A stretch of 64,000 nucleotides of DNA from NCBI GenBank assembly GCA_023078685.1, contig JALGAS010000002.1, positions 5,022,001 through 5,086,000 of the forward strand, read 5' to 3'. The position numbers and the translations under genes are program-made. This DNA is from Neopestalotiopsis rosae. Lineage: Eukaryota; Ascomycota; Sordariomycetes; Amphisphaeriales; Sporocadaceae. A model generated the notes under the pieces. It saw nothing but the letters and a program-made list of their open reading frames with translations, did not search any database and was not told the origin of the DNA. Shown piece by piece: positions 1 to 12,114 of this stretch (position 1 is its first letter; each line of letters begins with the position of its first letter).

Positions 1-79
1 ACTTATTACGATTTTAAAAAGCTTTATTTTAAATTATTAATATAATTAATAATTTTTATATTAATAATTTATACCGAAT

Positions 80-611
80 TATTACGAATATACACCCTTA
101 TAAAAAGACAAATATGTATTGGCGCTTTAAAAAAGCATATTACGGGGCGGGGATTACGGACCCGGATTTTACGGATTATTATTATTACTAATTATTAATA
201 AATATTAATAAAATTACGCTTTTAATAGCGCGTTAAAATAAAGGATCGTTTAAATTATAACGATTTAATTAGGGATCGTTTTTATTTTAATAATTTAGGA
301 TAATAAAAATCGTATATATTAATATAATTTAAGCAAATATTATTAAAGAAATAAATAAATATATTAGGGACGGATTTCCTACGGTTATATAAATAATTAT
401 TATTTTAATAATTAATTTAAATATTTGTTTTATTTATAAATAAAATATTTAATACGCTTTAACGATTATATTTATAAATCCTTTTAAAATTATTTTAATT
501 ATTTTTTATTTAATATAATTATTTTTTTAGCTAACGCATTTTATTAGCATAAACCTATTTAAATTTATATTTTACGTTTATTTAAAAAACCCGACCGTAT
601 AATTCGTTATA
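80..611 (+). repeat. 5' LTR of the gypsy element
   Basis: 532 bp. Begins TATTACG (RIP-changed TG) and ends TTATA where the 3' copy keeps CACA, so the original ends were TG..CA. It aligns along its whole length with 7425-8581 once the nested insertions are removed. It is uninterrupted and so gives the empty-site reference for both insertions in the 3' LTR. Confidence 0.93.
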
Positions 612-1633
612 TTTTAATTATTTTTATTTAGGTATATTACCTTTAAAATAATTTTAAATAATATTTAGCAAAAATATTAATTACCGGAAACCCTTCTTTT
701 TCCTTATCTAAATAACCTTGGCGCAATTTAGCGCAAAAAATAAAAAAACGATGTTAAACTTTTAAAAAATAATACGAATTTATTATAGCCTAGCTTTAAA
801 AATTATATTAAAATAAATTCCGCAAAAATTAAATTATTTATATTGTTATTAAAACTAATACTACTATAATAAAAATCGCTAATATTATTTTTATTTTTAT
901 ATATTTTAAAAAGCTTAAGCTTAGCGTATTTACGGCTTTCGATAATACCCCTAAAGCAGTCCAAAAATACCTAGCTTAAATTAAAGCCTATTAAAATTTT
1001 TATAATAACGATTTTATAACCTAAAAGCAGAAAATACTGCATATATTATCCTATTTAAAAAAAACGGGTATTTGCCTAATTCGAACCTTATTTTTTTAAC
1101 GTTATTAAAAACGAATAATAGCTAAAATTTTATAAAAAAGAAATTTAAAATATTTTCGAAAATTACGCGGGATATAAAACCGCATTTCGATTTTTATTTT
1201 AAAATCCGGACGAAAAACAATAAGCTAAAATTTTTTTTAAAATTTTAAATAAAAAGCATTAATATTTAGTTATATAGCAAGTTTTAAACGCATTATCGCT
1301 CGAATAAAATATACCGAAAATACCCGAATTATGCTTTATTATCGAGGACTTCAAAATGACGTTAAAAATAAAATTAATAAAATCCTCGAATTATTAATAA
1401 AATTTAGCAAATATAGCGAATTTACGATTAAAATCGATAATTAATTATACGTGCGAAAAATCGAAAAAAGGAATTATTCCGCTACATTACGGTTTTAGCG
1501 CAATAACGCAAATATAAAAAAACCCCGAGAAAATCGCAACCCACGAAGCAAATAGCGCTATAAAACGTTTTACGAAAATTATAATAAACTTATAAACCTT
1601 AATATTATTCAGCGCAAAAATATAATTAAAATT

Positions 1634-1682
1634 AAATATTAAAATTATAATAAATTAGGCTATTATACGAATAAATGCCTTA
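1634..1682 (+). pseudogene. Degraded Gag zinc knuckle
   Basis: The frame reads K-Y-stop-N-Y-N-K-L-G-Y-Y-T-N-K-C-L, the spacing of a CCHC knuckle in which Cys and His codons have become Tyr by C-to-T/G-to-A changes (TGC/CAC to TAT). It places gag in roughly the first 1.7 kb of the internal region. No intact frame remains. Confidence 0.6.
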
Positions 1683-2288
1683 AATTTTAAAAAAAAAATT
1701 TAATTAATACTAAAAAATAAATAATAATTTAATAGCGCTAAACAAAAAAAAATACCTTACGACTCGCTTTTTTAAACGGCATGTTTTAATAACGGCTATT
1801 ATATATATAAATTTAATAAAAACGGAAGTAAATAATTTTTTAAAAAATTACGAACCTTAATAATAATACGATTAAAAAAATATTTACGTTAAATTCAAAA
1901 AATAATTTATAAATAGCGATAATAATATAATTAATAACGCCTTAAAAAATAAAATTTATTATGAAATAAAATACGCTAAATAATAATAAAGCTAAAAACT
2001 ATTAGATAATAATAGCTTTTTAAAAAGAAATATTAAATAAATATTTAAAAAAGGAAATATATTAATAATTTAAAAACGTTATTATAAAAGCCAAAAAGCG
2101 GGAATTTATCCTTCGCCTATCACGAAAATGCACCTTTAATAAATTCTATAGCATTTTTTAAAATAAATAGCCTTAAATTTATAATAATATTACCGTTATA
2201 TCCGTCGAATTATAAGCGATAAAAAATAGCTAATAAGGATTTTTATAAGGGAAATTAGGACCTTTTACGAAAAAAAAATATTAAAAGC

Positions 2289-2433
2289 TGTTGGGCGTAG
2301 CCCAACCTCATAGCCAGATTAGGCTTAGCGTTTAGCGCAGCTAGACCCAAGTATATAGGATTGGCCTTCGGCCAACCTATCGTTAGTAATCTATGCTTCT
2401 TCACATCACACTACTGTACCACAAGGTGCAATA
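2289..2433 (+). mobile_element. Solo LTR, family LTR-1, copy A
   Basis: 145 bp starting TGTTGGGC and ending GGTGCAATA, flanked by the 5-bp duplication AAAGC (2284-2288 and 2434-2438). It interrupts the gypsy internal region between gag and pol. It is much GC-richer than its surroundings and keeps many CA/TG steps, so it arrived after most RIP or is too short to be a RIP target. It carries three perfect short hairpins (see findings). Confidence 0.9.
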
Positions 2434-3889
2434 AAAGCCATTTTTAAAAATAACCGATTCCTTTATAAAAATTATATATAGCACGATATATTATATAATT
2501 CGGCTATATCAATTTAAGATATGTAAAGCATTTTTACGAAAAAATTAGGAATTAAATATTTCTTTTACGCATAAAATAAATAATTATTAATAATTTTTAC
2601 CGGATAAATAATACGGAAATAATAAAAATAAGCTATCGCGATAAACGGGGATTTATCGTATTTATTTTATACCTTAAAACCTAAAATTAATATTTAAATA
2701 AAAAAACGATTATAAAACGCTTATATATAAAACGAATATATAGCATATATAATAAAAAAAGCTAAAGCATAGCGATATATTAAAAAATACCGAATAGCCG
2801 GAAAAATTATAATTATTATTATTTATAAATAGAATTAAAGCGCGGAAGCCTTAATATAAAAAACCGAAAAAGGTAATCGACCCTTAAATTATTTTATTAT
2901 TTCGATAACCCGATTAATTATCGAAATAAAAGAAATTATAAAAAATATTAATATATCCCTCGCGGGGAGACCTTATTTTAAATACGAAGGAATTTTAAAA
3001 AAAACCCTTAATCGAGGAAATAACGGATAACGCATTTTACCGATAATAAAGGGATAAAAACCGCGCCTAACGAAATAAACGGATTGTCGACGACGCCGCT
3101 AAAAGACGCGCGAATTATAAAATTAATAAAAGCTTAAAAAAAGACCTAAATTATTTCTAAAAAGGCAAAAGCGGTCCGCCTTAAAAATATTTATTAACGC
3201 TATTAAAAGCAATAGCAAATTATATAATTATTTAACGATAAAAATATAAATTATAAAATAAAATATACGAGCCCTAATTAATATAAAAGCTTAAGGAATT
3301 TTTATTTTATTAAAATTCGTTAACGATTTCGATATATTATAAAAATTAAAAAAAAAACCCTTATATATTTAATATCGTTAATAAAAGCCTTATATTATAT
3401 AATAACGGAAAAATAAATCGGGATATTGCGCATATTTAAATTTTTATTTAAAATTATTATAAAAGATTTACATGCGATATCGCGGGATTTATAAATTACG
3501 ATTTAATTTTGGGAATATTTTAGCTATAAATAAATAAATTTAAAATAAATTAGGAAATAAATTAATTTTAATAAGTTACGCTAGGAAAAAAGCTAGCTTT
3601 TAAAAAGAATTTAATAAAGGAACCTTTAAATAACCCTAAAATAATTAGATTTTATTTAATAATTAAAAATATTAAGCTAAATATTAATAAAATAATATTT
3701 AAAAAATATAAGGAATTTAGCGATTTATTTAATAAAAAACTAAAAATAAGAATATTAAAATATATACGATATAATTACGAAATACCTTTTAAAAAGGGAA
3801 AAAAACTTTATTATATATTAATCTGCTTTATATAATTATAAAATAAAATAATATTTAGGAAATATATCGATAATATATTAAATAAAAGG

Positions 3890-4440
3890 TAAATTACCTA
3901 TAGCCGGATCACCCGCCGGATACCCTATTTTTTTCGTACCAAAAAAAACAAAAAATAAAAAACTAACGAAATAGAGAATTTGCATCGATTACCGCAAGCT
4001 TAATAATATTATAATAAAAAATCGTTACTTATTTTTATTAATAAATACGTTACGCAATAAATTATACGGCGCTTAATGGTTTACGGCCCTGGATTTGCCG
4101 AACGCGTATAATTTTATCCGGATTAAAATAAAAAACGAATAAAAAATAAATTTTCGTTACGAATTCGGATATTACGAATATAAAATAATGCTATTCGGAC
4201 TTAATAATATATTAGCTAATTTCTAAAATATAATTAACGACGTCCTTATAGAATGCCTCGATGAATTCGTCGTCGTTTATTTAAATAATATCCTAATTTA
4301 TTTTAGGAATTTAAAAAAATATAAAAAATACGTAAAGCAAATATTATAAAAGCTTTAAAACGCTAAATTTTTAATTAACCCTAAAAAAAGCGAATTTTAT
4401 CGCAAACGAATTATTTTCGTAAAATACGTAATATCCTTCG
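3890..4440 (+). pseudogene. Degraded reverse transcriptase domain (Ty3/gypsy)
   Basis: Recognisable in translation: a proline-glycine-type N-terminal box followed by FFVPKK, then RICIDYRKLN near 3974, TALDLPNAYNFIRIK near 4083, and VVVYLNNILIY at 4269-4301. The last is the catalytic YLDD box with both Asp codons turned into Asn (4284-4289), consistent with G-to-A RIP changes and certain to abolish polymerase activity. Numerous stops interrupt the frame. Confidence 0.9.
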
Positions 4441-4689
4441 AAAAAATTAAAATAAAAAACTCTAAAATCTTAATAATTAAAAATTAGCCTACCCCGAATA
4501 CGGTTAAAAAATTAGATCCTTTTTAGGATTTATAAATTTTTACCGAATATTTATTAAAAAACTCGGAAATGTCGCAATACCCCTAACGCATTTAATAAAA
4601 AAAATATTATTTAATTAAATTATTAAAAAATAAAAAGCCTTTAAAAATATTAAAAAACGAATTATAAACGAATTTATAATACGCATAGC

Positions 4690-5070
4690 AAACCTAAAAC
4701 GGGAATTCGAAATCGAAATAAACGCCTCGAATTACGTTATAAGCGGATAATTTAATTAATAAAATAAAAAAAAATTATATCCCATAACTTTTTATTCGAA
4801 AAACTTTATTAAGGAATAATTTAATTATTAAATTTATAATAAAAAATTAATAATAATTATCGAAATATTCCAAAAATAAAAATATTATTTTAACGGAATT
4901 ATTTATAAAATTAAAATTTATATTAATTATAAGAACCTTGCCTGGTTTATAATTAATAAAAAGCTTAATAAGCGATAAATTAAATAAGCAAAATTTTTAG
5001 CAGATTTTAATTTTAAAATTAGCTATCGGAGAAAGTCGGAAAACGGATAAGCCGACGCGCTTAGCTAACG
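4690..5070 (+). pseudogene. Degraded RNase H domain of the gypsy element
   Basis: Translation gives a typical Ty3/gypsy RNase H order: a KREFEIEINASN-like start (acidic residue lost), YPITFYSKNF, a YNKKL-like helix and AKFLADFNFKI, ending in ADALS at 5050-5064. Stops replace several Trp/Gln/Arg codons. Confidence 0.8.
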
Positions 5071-5259
5071 GCTAAATTATTATTAAAAAATACCTAAAAA
5101 GGTATATACCCTTTTTATTATAAAAAAAATAAGAATTTAATCCTTATAATAACCTTTTACGCAATAATTAAAATTATTAATAAAAATAATTAAATAAAAC
5201 GAATTATTAATAAAAATTTTATATTATTATTATTTTATAAAAAATTTAAAATACCGGAA

Positions 5260-6360
5260 AAATTCCGTAACGAGCTTATTACGGATTTTTATATAATGCC
5301 AGCTATTAGGCATTAAGGCATTTTTAAAACGATTAATTAAATTCGATAATATTTCGATTACGCCGACCTAAAAAGAAAATTACCGATATTATTAAAAAAT
5401 ACGACCTATATAATAAAGCTAAAACCGCTAAATATAAATAATATAAAAAATTATAATTTATATTATTATTAAATAAAATATAGAAATTTATTATTTTAAA
5501 TTTTATCGTAAAATTATTATTATTAAAAGAACCTTTAATTAAAATATTTTATAATAATATTTTAATATTTATAAAATAATTTATAAAATACGCTTATTTC
5601 CTTTTATATAAAGAAGCTAGCGACGTAAAAAACCTAATATATATATTTTTTAAAATAATAGCTAATTAATACGGATTATTAAATAAAATTATTTTAAACC
5701 AAAATAAATTATTTATATTAAAATTCTAAAAATTATTTATTAGCTAGCTAAAATATAATTATAAATTATTTATAGCTTATTATTTATAAATAAACGGATA
5801 AACGGAACGAATAAATTAGGTATTTAAGGAATATTTATAATATTACGTTAATTATTAATAAAATAATTAGGTTATATTATTATTATTTATATAATTTATA
5901 TATAATAGCGTAATATAAAAACCTATAGGGATATTATTATTTTACGCTAATTACGGCTATAAACCAAATATTATAAAAAGATTTTAAAAAAAAAGAATTT
6001 ATATTATATATAATTAAGCATACAAAATAGCTTAAAAAATTATAAGCGAAATTTTAATAAAACCTTATTATTTTATAAAATAAAATTAAAAAATATTACG
6101 ATAAAAAAATTAAGGGATTAATTTTTGCGGAAGGAAATAAAATTTACTTTTTGCGGAAAAATATTAAAATAAAACGATTAAACGAGAAATTCGATTCTAA
6201 AAAATTCGGAGCATTTAAAATTAAAAAAATCTCGGATATTAATTATCGATTTAAATTACTAAAAATTATAAAAAATTACCAAACCTTTTATATTTTATTA
6301 TTAAAATTAATATTAAAAAACGCTAAAATCGACGAAACGCTAAAAATAAAACTAAATTAA
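5260..6360 (+). pseudogene. Degraded integrase with GPY/F-like C-terminal segment
   Basis: Weak HHCC and DDE-core similarity runs from about 5270. The best preserved part is the open stretch 6151-6360 (69 codons), with KKFGAFKIKKISDINYRF and a Phe/Tyr-rich segment after it, matching the integrase C-terminal (GPY/F) module of fungal gypsy elements. It is open only by chance and is not a host gene. Confidence 0.8.
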
Positions 6361-6474
6361 TAAAAATATATCGTCGAAAAAAGTATTAATTATAAAAAAG
6401 CCGAATAAAAATATTAATTTTATATTAAATAAAAAAAATATTTATTTAAAAAAATATTTAAAAACCTAAAAAAG
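6361..6474 (+). pseudogene. Probable degraded chromodomain at the integrase C-terminus
   Basis: Directly after the GPY/F segment the frame reads YIVEKSINYKKAE-stop-KY-stop-FYIK-stop-KKY.. KNLKK. The spacing fits a chromodomain (Y-V-E-x-I-L, then F-x-V-K-W-K-G-Y) with Trp codons changed to stops. Chromodomain integrases can steer insertion to H3K9-methylated chromatin in known chromoviruses. LTR-2 copy 1 is inserted right at its end. Confidence 0.6.
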
Positions 6475-6680
6475 TGTTACGGTCCGAGAGGTCACATAGG
6501 CTGAGCTTATATATACCCCATTAATATATATTAATTTAAAGACGAAAAACTAAAAATCTACGGAGCTACGGGCGTTGCTTTATACATAATACGAATAGCA
6601 TGGTGGGGGACGAACCCCACTAAAGCTTACCCGTAGCGTGCCAGTGGCCGGTTAGTGGGGCAGCCGCAGCTGCCATCACA
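6475..6680 (+). mobile_element. Solo LTR, family LTR-2, copy 1
   Basis: 206 bp, TGTTACGG to CCATCACA, with a perfect 5-bp duplication AAAAG (6470-6474, 6681-6685). A second copy of exactly the same length lies inverted at 16557-16762. It contains hairpin sequences (GGCAGC-CGCA-GCTGCC; GTGGGG-gacgaa-CCCCAC). TG..CA ends plus a 5-bp TSD define a solo LTR; the parent element is not in the window. Confidence 0.9.
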
Positions 6681-7648
6681 AAAAGCAATAAAGGATTATA
6701 TCGCTTTAAATTAATATTTTTAAGACTAATAAATAAATCAAAATTTATAAAATTATTTTCGAAACCGAAAATCGATTAATTTATTTCGTTAAAAACCTTT
6801 ATAAATTAAAAAACCTTTATAAATTAAAAATCCTTTATTATAAATTACTCGTAATTATTTAAAATAAAAATTAAATTATCCTTTTTATTTAATTTTAATA
6901 TATTACGCTATATTTTTATAATTATCTTGCCTTTTACCCGATTTTATATTTTCCGGATACGATTTAATCGATTTAAAATAATAAATAATTATATTTAAAA
7001 ATCCGTTATTTAACGATAAATCTCCACTAAATTTTTGCTTGCCTTATTTTTTCCGTATTTAATTTACGCTATTAAAAAAGCAGCTTTTTTTTAAAAAAAA
7101 GCTATTAACACCTTATTATAAAACCGATTTTTGCTAATATATGCCGCGTAACGCGACGATTTTTCTATTATTTTATATTTTTTAAGCTTAAAATAATAAA
7201 GATAAAATATATCGGTAATAAAGCTATAAACGGTAATAGCGCTTGAAAGAAAATCGCGCTTACGAGTTTTTTAAATTTGGATTGCTTAATTTGATTTAAT
7301 ATAATAAATAAATATTATAATAAAAGCATAAAGGAAAAAGTCCGAAGGATTACGGCAAGTAGGCATTACGACTTATTTATGCGATTTAATTTTTTCGAAA
7401 ATAAAAAATATAAAAAAAAGCTAATATTACGAATATGCATTTTTATAAAAAAATAAATATATATTAGCGCTTAAAAAGGGTATATTACGGAGCGGGGACC
7501 ACGGATCCGGATTTTACGAATTATTATTATTATTAGCTATTAATAAATATTAATAGGATTACGCTTTTAGCAGCGCGCTAAAATAAAGGATCGTTTAAAT
7601 TATAATAATTTAATTAGGGATCGTTTTTATTTTAACGATTTAAAATAA

Positions 7649-8118
7649 TATTGCACGGATGTTATACAGCATCGGATAATGCATAAAATTAGCATTATAA
7701 CGATATATAAATCGTTATAATAGCTATAAAGGCTATAAAGATATCGGTTATTAACGATATCTTTAATATGCGGTAAAACCCCACTAAGTGGTGGCTATTG
7801 CGGTGGCAATATTATAGGGTAGCCCCACCCAAATATCTTTTATGGTATTCCACCACTTTCCTTGATTATAAACCAACCGTATTATTAATTAACTTAATTA
7901 TAAATTAATTAATTAATAATATATTCCAAAATATTCTTATAGGTTAATTTTCGGGTATAAAAGGGAGTTAGGTTACTTATAATTAATTTGCTTCCTTTCC
8001 TTCCCTAAGCTTTAATAAAACTACGTTTTTCAGCTTATATTAGACGATTTTACGAATTTTATAATTAAACGCTTCCCTGTGCCTAAGGTATATAATTACC
8101 TAATCAGACCTTAGAATA
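7649..8118 (+). mobile_element. Solo LTR, family LTR-3, copy 1
   Basis: 470 bp, TATTGCACGG to TTAGAATA (RIP-altered TG..CA), flanked by AATAA (7644-7648, 8119-8123). It is inserted in the gypsy 3' LTR; the uninterrupted site is in the 5' LTR near 301-305. An inverted relative of 471 bp is at 11644-12114. A 10-bp inverted pair AAAGATATCG/CGATATCTTT is best seen in the second copy. Confidence 0.88.
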
Positions 8119-8370
8119 AATAATAAAAATTATATATATTAATACGATTTAAGCAAATATTAATAAAGAAATAAATAAATATATTAGGGGCGGATTTCTT
8201 ATAATTATATAAATAATTATTATTTTAATAATTAATTTAAGCATTTATTTTATTTATAAATAAAGCATTTAATACGCTTTAACGATTATATTTATAAAAA
8301 TTTTTAAAAAAATTTTAATTATTTTTTATTTAATATAATTATCTTTTTAGCTAGCGCATTTAATTAGCAT

Positions 8371-8515
8371 TATTGCACCTTGTGGTATAATAGTGTGATG
8401 TGAAGAAGCATACATTACTAACGATAAGTTGGCCGAAGGCCAATCCTATATACTTGGGTTTAGCTGCGCTAGACGCTAAGCCTAATCTGGCTATGAGGTT
8501 GGGCTACGCCCAACA
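8371..8515 (-). mobile_element. Solo LTR, family LTR-1, copy B
   Basis: 145 bp, inverted relative to copy A, TSD AGCAT (8366-8370, 8516-8520). It sits in the gypsy 3' LTR; the empty site ATTAGCATAAA is preserved in the 5' LTR at about 543-553, so the insertion is proven by comparison within this window. Confidence 0.92.
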
Positions 8516-8621
8516 AGCATAAATCCATTTAAATTTATATTCCAGGTTTATTTAAGAAACCCGACCGTATAATTCGTCACACGAATAAAATAATATAATA
8601 AAAACGAAATAAAAAGCAATT

Positions 8622-8835
8622 TATAACGTAATTACCCTCCCGGTTTATCGTTGCCAGCTGCTATTATAAACCGGTCTTATATAATATTTTATACGTATAT
8701 AAAATCAATATCGTAGCTTTTAATTTTATTATTATTTTCCCGTATATTACCGCATTTTATTAATTCGTAAACGAACCGTTATTTATTCGCCCTTATATCG
8801 ATATTTATTCGTTTTTGCGTCGTTTTATTATTATA
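8622..8835 (+). repeat. 5' LTR of the compact element
   Basis: 214 bp, TATAACGTAATTACCCTCC to TTATTATA, matching 10675-10888 with RIP-type differences. It is heavily mutated, more than the 3' copy. Confidence 0.85.
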
Positions 8836-10674
8836 AATTTAAAAGCTTTACCCCCCGGTAATTCACGATATCGTTATTTTTATTATCCCCGTCGACTTTT
8901 AGCGCAAACGCATAAAATAGCGCATTCGCAAAATTCGCATATTATATATTTTATTATTATAATTATATTTAATTTAGCTAGCACCCCCGACGTTAAATCG
9001 GCTATTATTCGTTAATAGCTTACCGATTAATTATAAAATAATTTTTTTTATTATTATTTAATAATAATTTAACGATTTTTAATAATAAATCGATCGAGCC
9101 GAATAATTAATAATATTAAAAAGGAAGCTTTAATAATTATAATAATAAAATAAGGGAAACGCGTCCTTTTCGTCGTCCCGTTACCGTTATCGCGATAATA
9201 ATTCGGGGTCGGAATCCGATTATAACGTTAATTTAAAAAATTAATTAATATTTTTACGCTAAAATTTTCGTTTAAATAACGGGACGAATAATTTGCCGAT
9301 TTTCGTCGTATTTTCGATAATACCCCGAAAAAATACCGGTAATTATATCGACGTATTAATTTAGCTATTTCGAAAATAAATTCCTAATACCGATTTTTAT
9401 AAAATTATAAAATTTAGCGGCTCGAAAACGAAAACCCGACGATAGCGGAACGAACCGCTAATAATTAAACGGCGTTTTTTAAATAAACCGCTAGCTTAAT
9501 CCGTAACGCTAATTATTATAAAGCTATTATCGCAAAATTATTCGAGGCTATATAATAAGGGTTAAAATAATATTTTCGGGATTTCGATAATTATTTTTAA
9601 TCTTTTAAAAATTAAAATAACGATTATCGGATAAAAGCGGCTAATACCCGGTATTTTTACGCTAAATTAACGAAGCGGTTACGAATTAAATTAAAAATAT
9701 AATTTATAACGCTATTTATTATACGCGAAAGCATAATCGGGATTATTATTAAATTATAAAAGCTATTTAATTTAATATTTATATTTACCGAATTATAATC
9801 GGATCGATATCGGGTCGACCGCGATACGTTATAAAAGCGTTTTTATATTATTATCCGGCCGTTATTAACCCCGATTTTTTCGTTTATTATTATAAAACTT
9901 ATTCGGCTTTAGCCTTAAATTATTATTAGGGATCCTAAATTATCGGCATTTTTAGCTAATAGCACGCGCCGGGATAAAAAAGGCAAAATAATGCCTTACC
10001 GAAAATATAATGCTATTATTTATTAAAAATTAAAATAATTTTAAAACGAGTCGTCGTCGAATCGCGTAAATAACGTTAAATCGTTATAATAATATTATAA
10101 AAATTTTCGTTTTTATTAGATTTTCTTTTTATACGGCTAATACCGATAAATATATGCTAATAATTTATTTTATTCGTTATAATTTTATTTCCCGTTATCG
10201 CTTAATTATAAATTATCGTATCGATAATAATTCGTCGGTATATTTATAATAATCCGTCGTTTAATCGTTTAATCGTTTAGTCGTTTAGCTTTAATTTTTT
10301 ATTAAATCCCGTCCGTCCGTTAATTATAAAATAATTTTTAATATAAAATATTATTTTAAATAATAATTAATTTTTTAATTATTTATTTAATTTTAATATA
10401 GCGATACCTAGCCGAATTATAATAAAATCGCCGTTAAAGAATTAATAATACGCAATCGATTATATAATTAATTCGTCGTCGTAATATAAATTTAGCGTAA
10501 TAGCTAAATACCCCTAATAATTTATCGGAATCGGATAAGCTTATTTCGCGAATAGCACCGTAATTATTATTAATTATTAAAAGGATTAATTTGGATCCGG
10601 GCTTAATTAATTTATATTAAATGCTATAAAAACTAATATTTCGGGGTCGAAGCAACGCTTAAAGGGGGGATAAT

Positions 10675-10888
10675 TATAACGTAATTACCCTCCTAATCTA
10701 TCGTTACCAGCTGCCACCATAAACCGGTCCTATATAATATCCCGTATATACCTAAAATTAGTACCGTAGCTTTTAATTTTATTATCACCCCCCCGTACAC
10801 TACCGCACCTCAACAATTCGTGAACGAACCGTTGCTTATTCGCCCTTATATCGATATTTATTCGTTTTCGCGTTATCCCATTATTATA
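10675..10888 (+). repeat. 3' LTR of the compact element
   Basis: 214 bp, same ends as the 5' copy, preceded by the G-rich purine tract. It keeps more C and G (for example CCAGCTGCCACC near 10716) than the 5' copy. Confidence 0.85.
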
Positions 10889-11643
10889 TAATTATTCCTT
10901 TATTTTTTGAATTTTAATTCGATTTTTAATATTTATTCTGAATTTTAATAAGTTTTATAAGAATTATAATAAATAAAATTATAAAATTTAAAAGAAATAA
11001 AATAAAATCTAATAAAAGCATTAAAATCACCAAAATTATTTTCTTTTTATTCTTTTTAATTAGATTTTAATAATAACGGTTAAAAAGCAATAATATTAAT
11101 TATTTTAATTATTATTTTATTTTATTCGTAATTAATTAGTATAATTAACTACTAACAAATTATAATTTAGTTTTATTCAAACCACTAATTAACTACGGTA
11201 GTTTTACTTAAGCAATTAACTAACTACCGTAATTTTACTCACCTTACTAACTAATTACGGTTATAATTAATTAGGCGAAGTTAACTATTAATCAACTAAA
11301 TCCCAACCCTATTAACTAATAGTTAATTACGCGTAATTAACTAAAAACTACGCTTACTTAATTATTAATTAATTACGCGTAATTTTTCAACTTATTATCT
11401 AAAATTACGCGTAATTAATTAGTTGCTTAAATAACACTACGATAATTAATTAATAATCTGAGTAAAACTAAACTACGATTAATTAATCGTTAACTAAACT
11501 AACCGATTAACTATAATAAATTAAAAATGCTAATTAAATTAATTAAATAATCCATAGGTTTGAATAAATAACGATAAAATAACTAAAAGAATTAAAATGC
11601 TTGTATCTTTTAATATTAACGTTATTACTCGATTTTTTATTAT

Positions 11644-12114
11644 TATTCTAAGGTCTGATTAAATAATCATATACCTTAGGCACAGGGAAGCGTTTAATTA
11701 TAAATTCGTAGAATCGTCTGGTATAGGCTGAAAAACGTGGTTATATTAAAGCTTAAGGAGAGAAAGAAAGTAAATTAATTATAGGTAGAATAACTCCCTT
11801 TTATACCTATAAAATCAACTAATAAGAACATTCTGGAATATATTATTCATTAAATTAATTTATAATTAAATTAATTAATAATACGGTTAATTTATAGTTA
11901 AGGAAAGTGGTGGAATACCATAAAAGGTATTTAGGTGGGGCTACCCTATAATATTGCCACCGCAATGGCCACCACTTAGTAGGGTTTTACCGCACGTTAA
12001 AGATATCGTTAATAACCGATATCTTTATACCCTTTATAGCTATTATAACGATATAATATACGTTATAATGCTACTTTTATGCATTATCCGATGCTGTATA
12101 ACATCCGTGCAACA
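11644..12114 (-). mobile_element. Solo LTR, family LTR-3, copy 2
   Basis: 471 bp, inverted relative to copy 1, TATTCTAAGG to CGTGCAACA, with a perfect TSD ATTAT (11639-11643, 12115-12119). A 60-codon open stretch inside (11954-12136) is not a gene. Confidence 0.9.

Larger units (their letters stand above)
80..8581 (+). mobile_element. Complete Ty3/gypsy chromovirus-type LTR retrotransposon, RIP-inactivated
   Basis: Two LTRs (80-611 and 7425-8581) flank an internal region with degraded gag, reverse transcriptase, RNase H, integrase and chromodomain in that order, which is the Ty3/gypsy order. The element is flanked by a perfect 5-bp duplication CGAAT (75-79 and 8582-8586). The 5' LTR is 532 bp. 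The 3' LTR spans 1157 bp, but subtracting two nested solo LTRs with their TSDs (470+5 and 145+5) gives exactly 532 bp. Two more solo LTRs sit in the internal region, so the native element is about 7.5 kb. Frames are full of stops and RIP-type substitutions, so it cannot be autonomous. Confidence 0.95.
7425..8581 (+). repeat. 3' LTR of the gypsy element, carrying two nested solo LTRs
   Basis: Starts TATTACG after an A-rich purine tract (7411-7420, probably a RIP-altered polypurine tract) and ends TCACA. It is split by LTR-3 copy 1 (7649-8118) and LTR-1 copy B (8371-8515). Removing both with one TSD each restores 532 bp, the length of the 5' LTR. Confidence 0.93.
8622..10888 (+). mobile_element. 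Compact LTR retrotransposon, possibly Gag-only (non-autonomous)
   Basis: Two 214-bp direct LTRs (8622-8835, 10675-10888) flank a 1.84-kb interior. The TSD is CAATT on the left (8617-8621) and TAATT on the right (10889-10893), the one difference being a RIP-type C-to-T at CA. A purine tract AAAGGGGGGA lies just before the 3' LTR (10661-10670). The interior (about 9150-10600) gives broken Ser/Arg/Asp-rich frames that look Gag-like; I find no reverse transcriptase or integrase motif and there is too little room for pol. This fits a non-autonomous TR-GAG/LARD type element (inference). RIP-mutated throughout. Confidence 0.82.

Noticed and set aside
2289..2433. The 145-bp repeat as a DNA-transposon MITE
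   Set aside because: Its termini resolve to TG..CA with 5-bp TSDs at six sites, which is an LTR signature; the apparent inverted ends are the TGTTG/CAACA of an LTR.
8815..9015. 66-codon frame in the AT-rich block
   Set aside because: Crosses the end of the 5' LTR of the compact retroelement; starts on a non-ATG codon; no gene.
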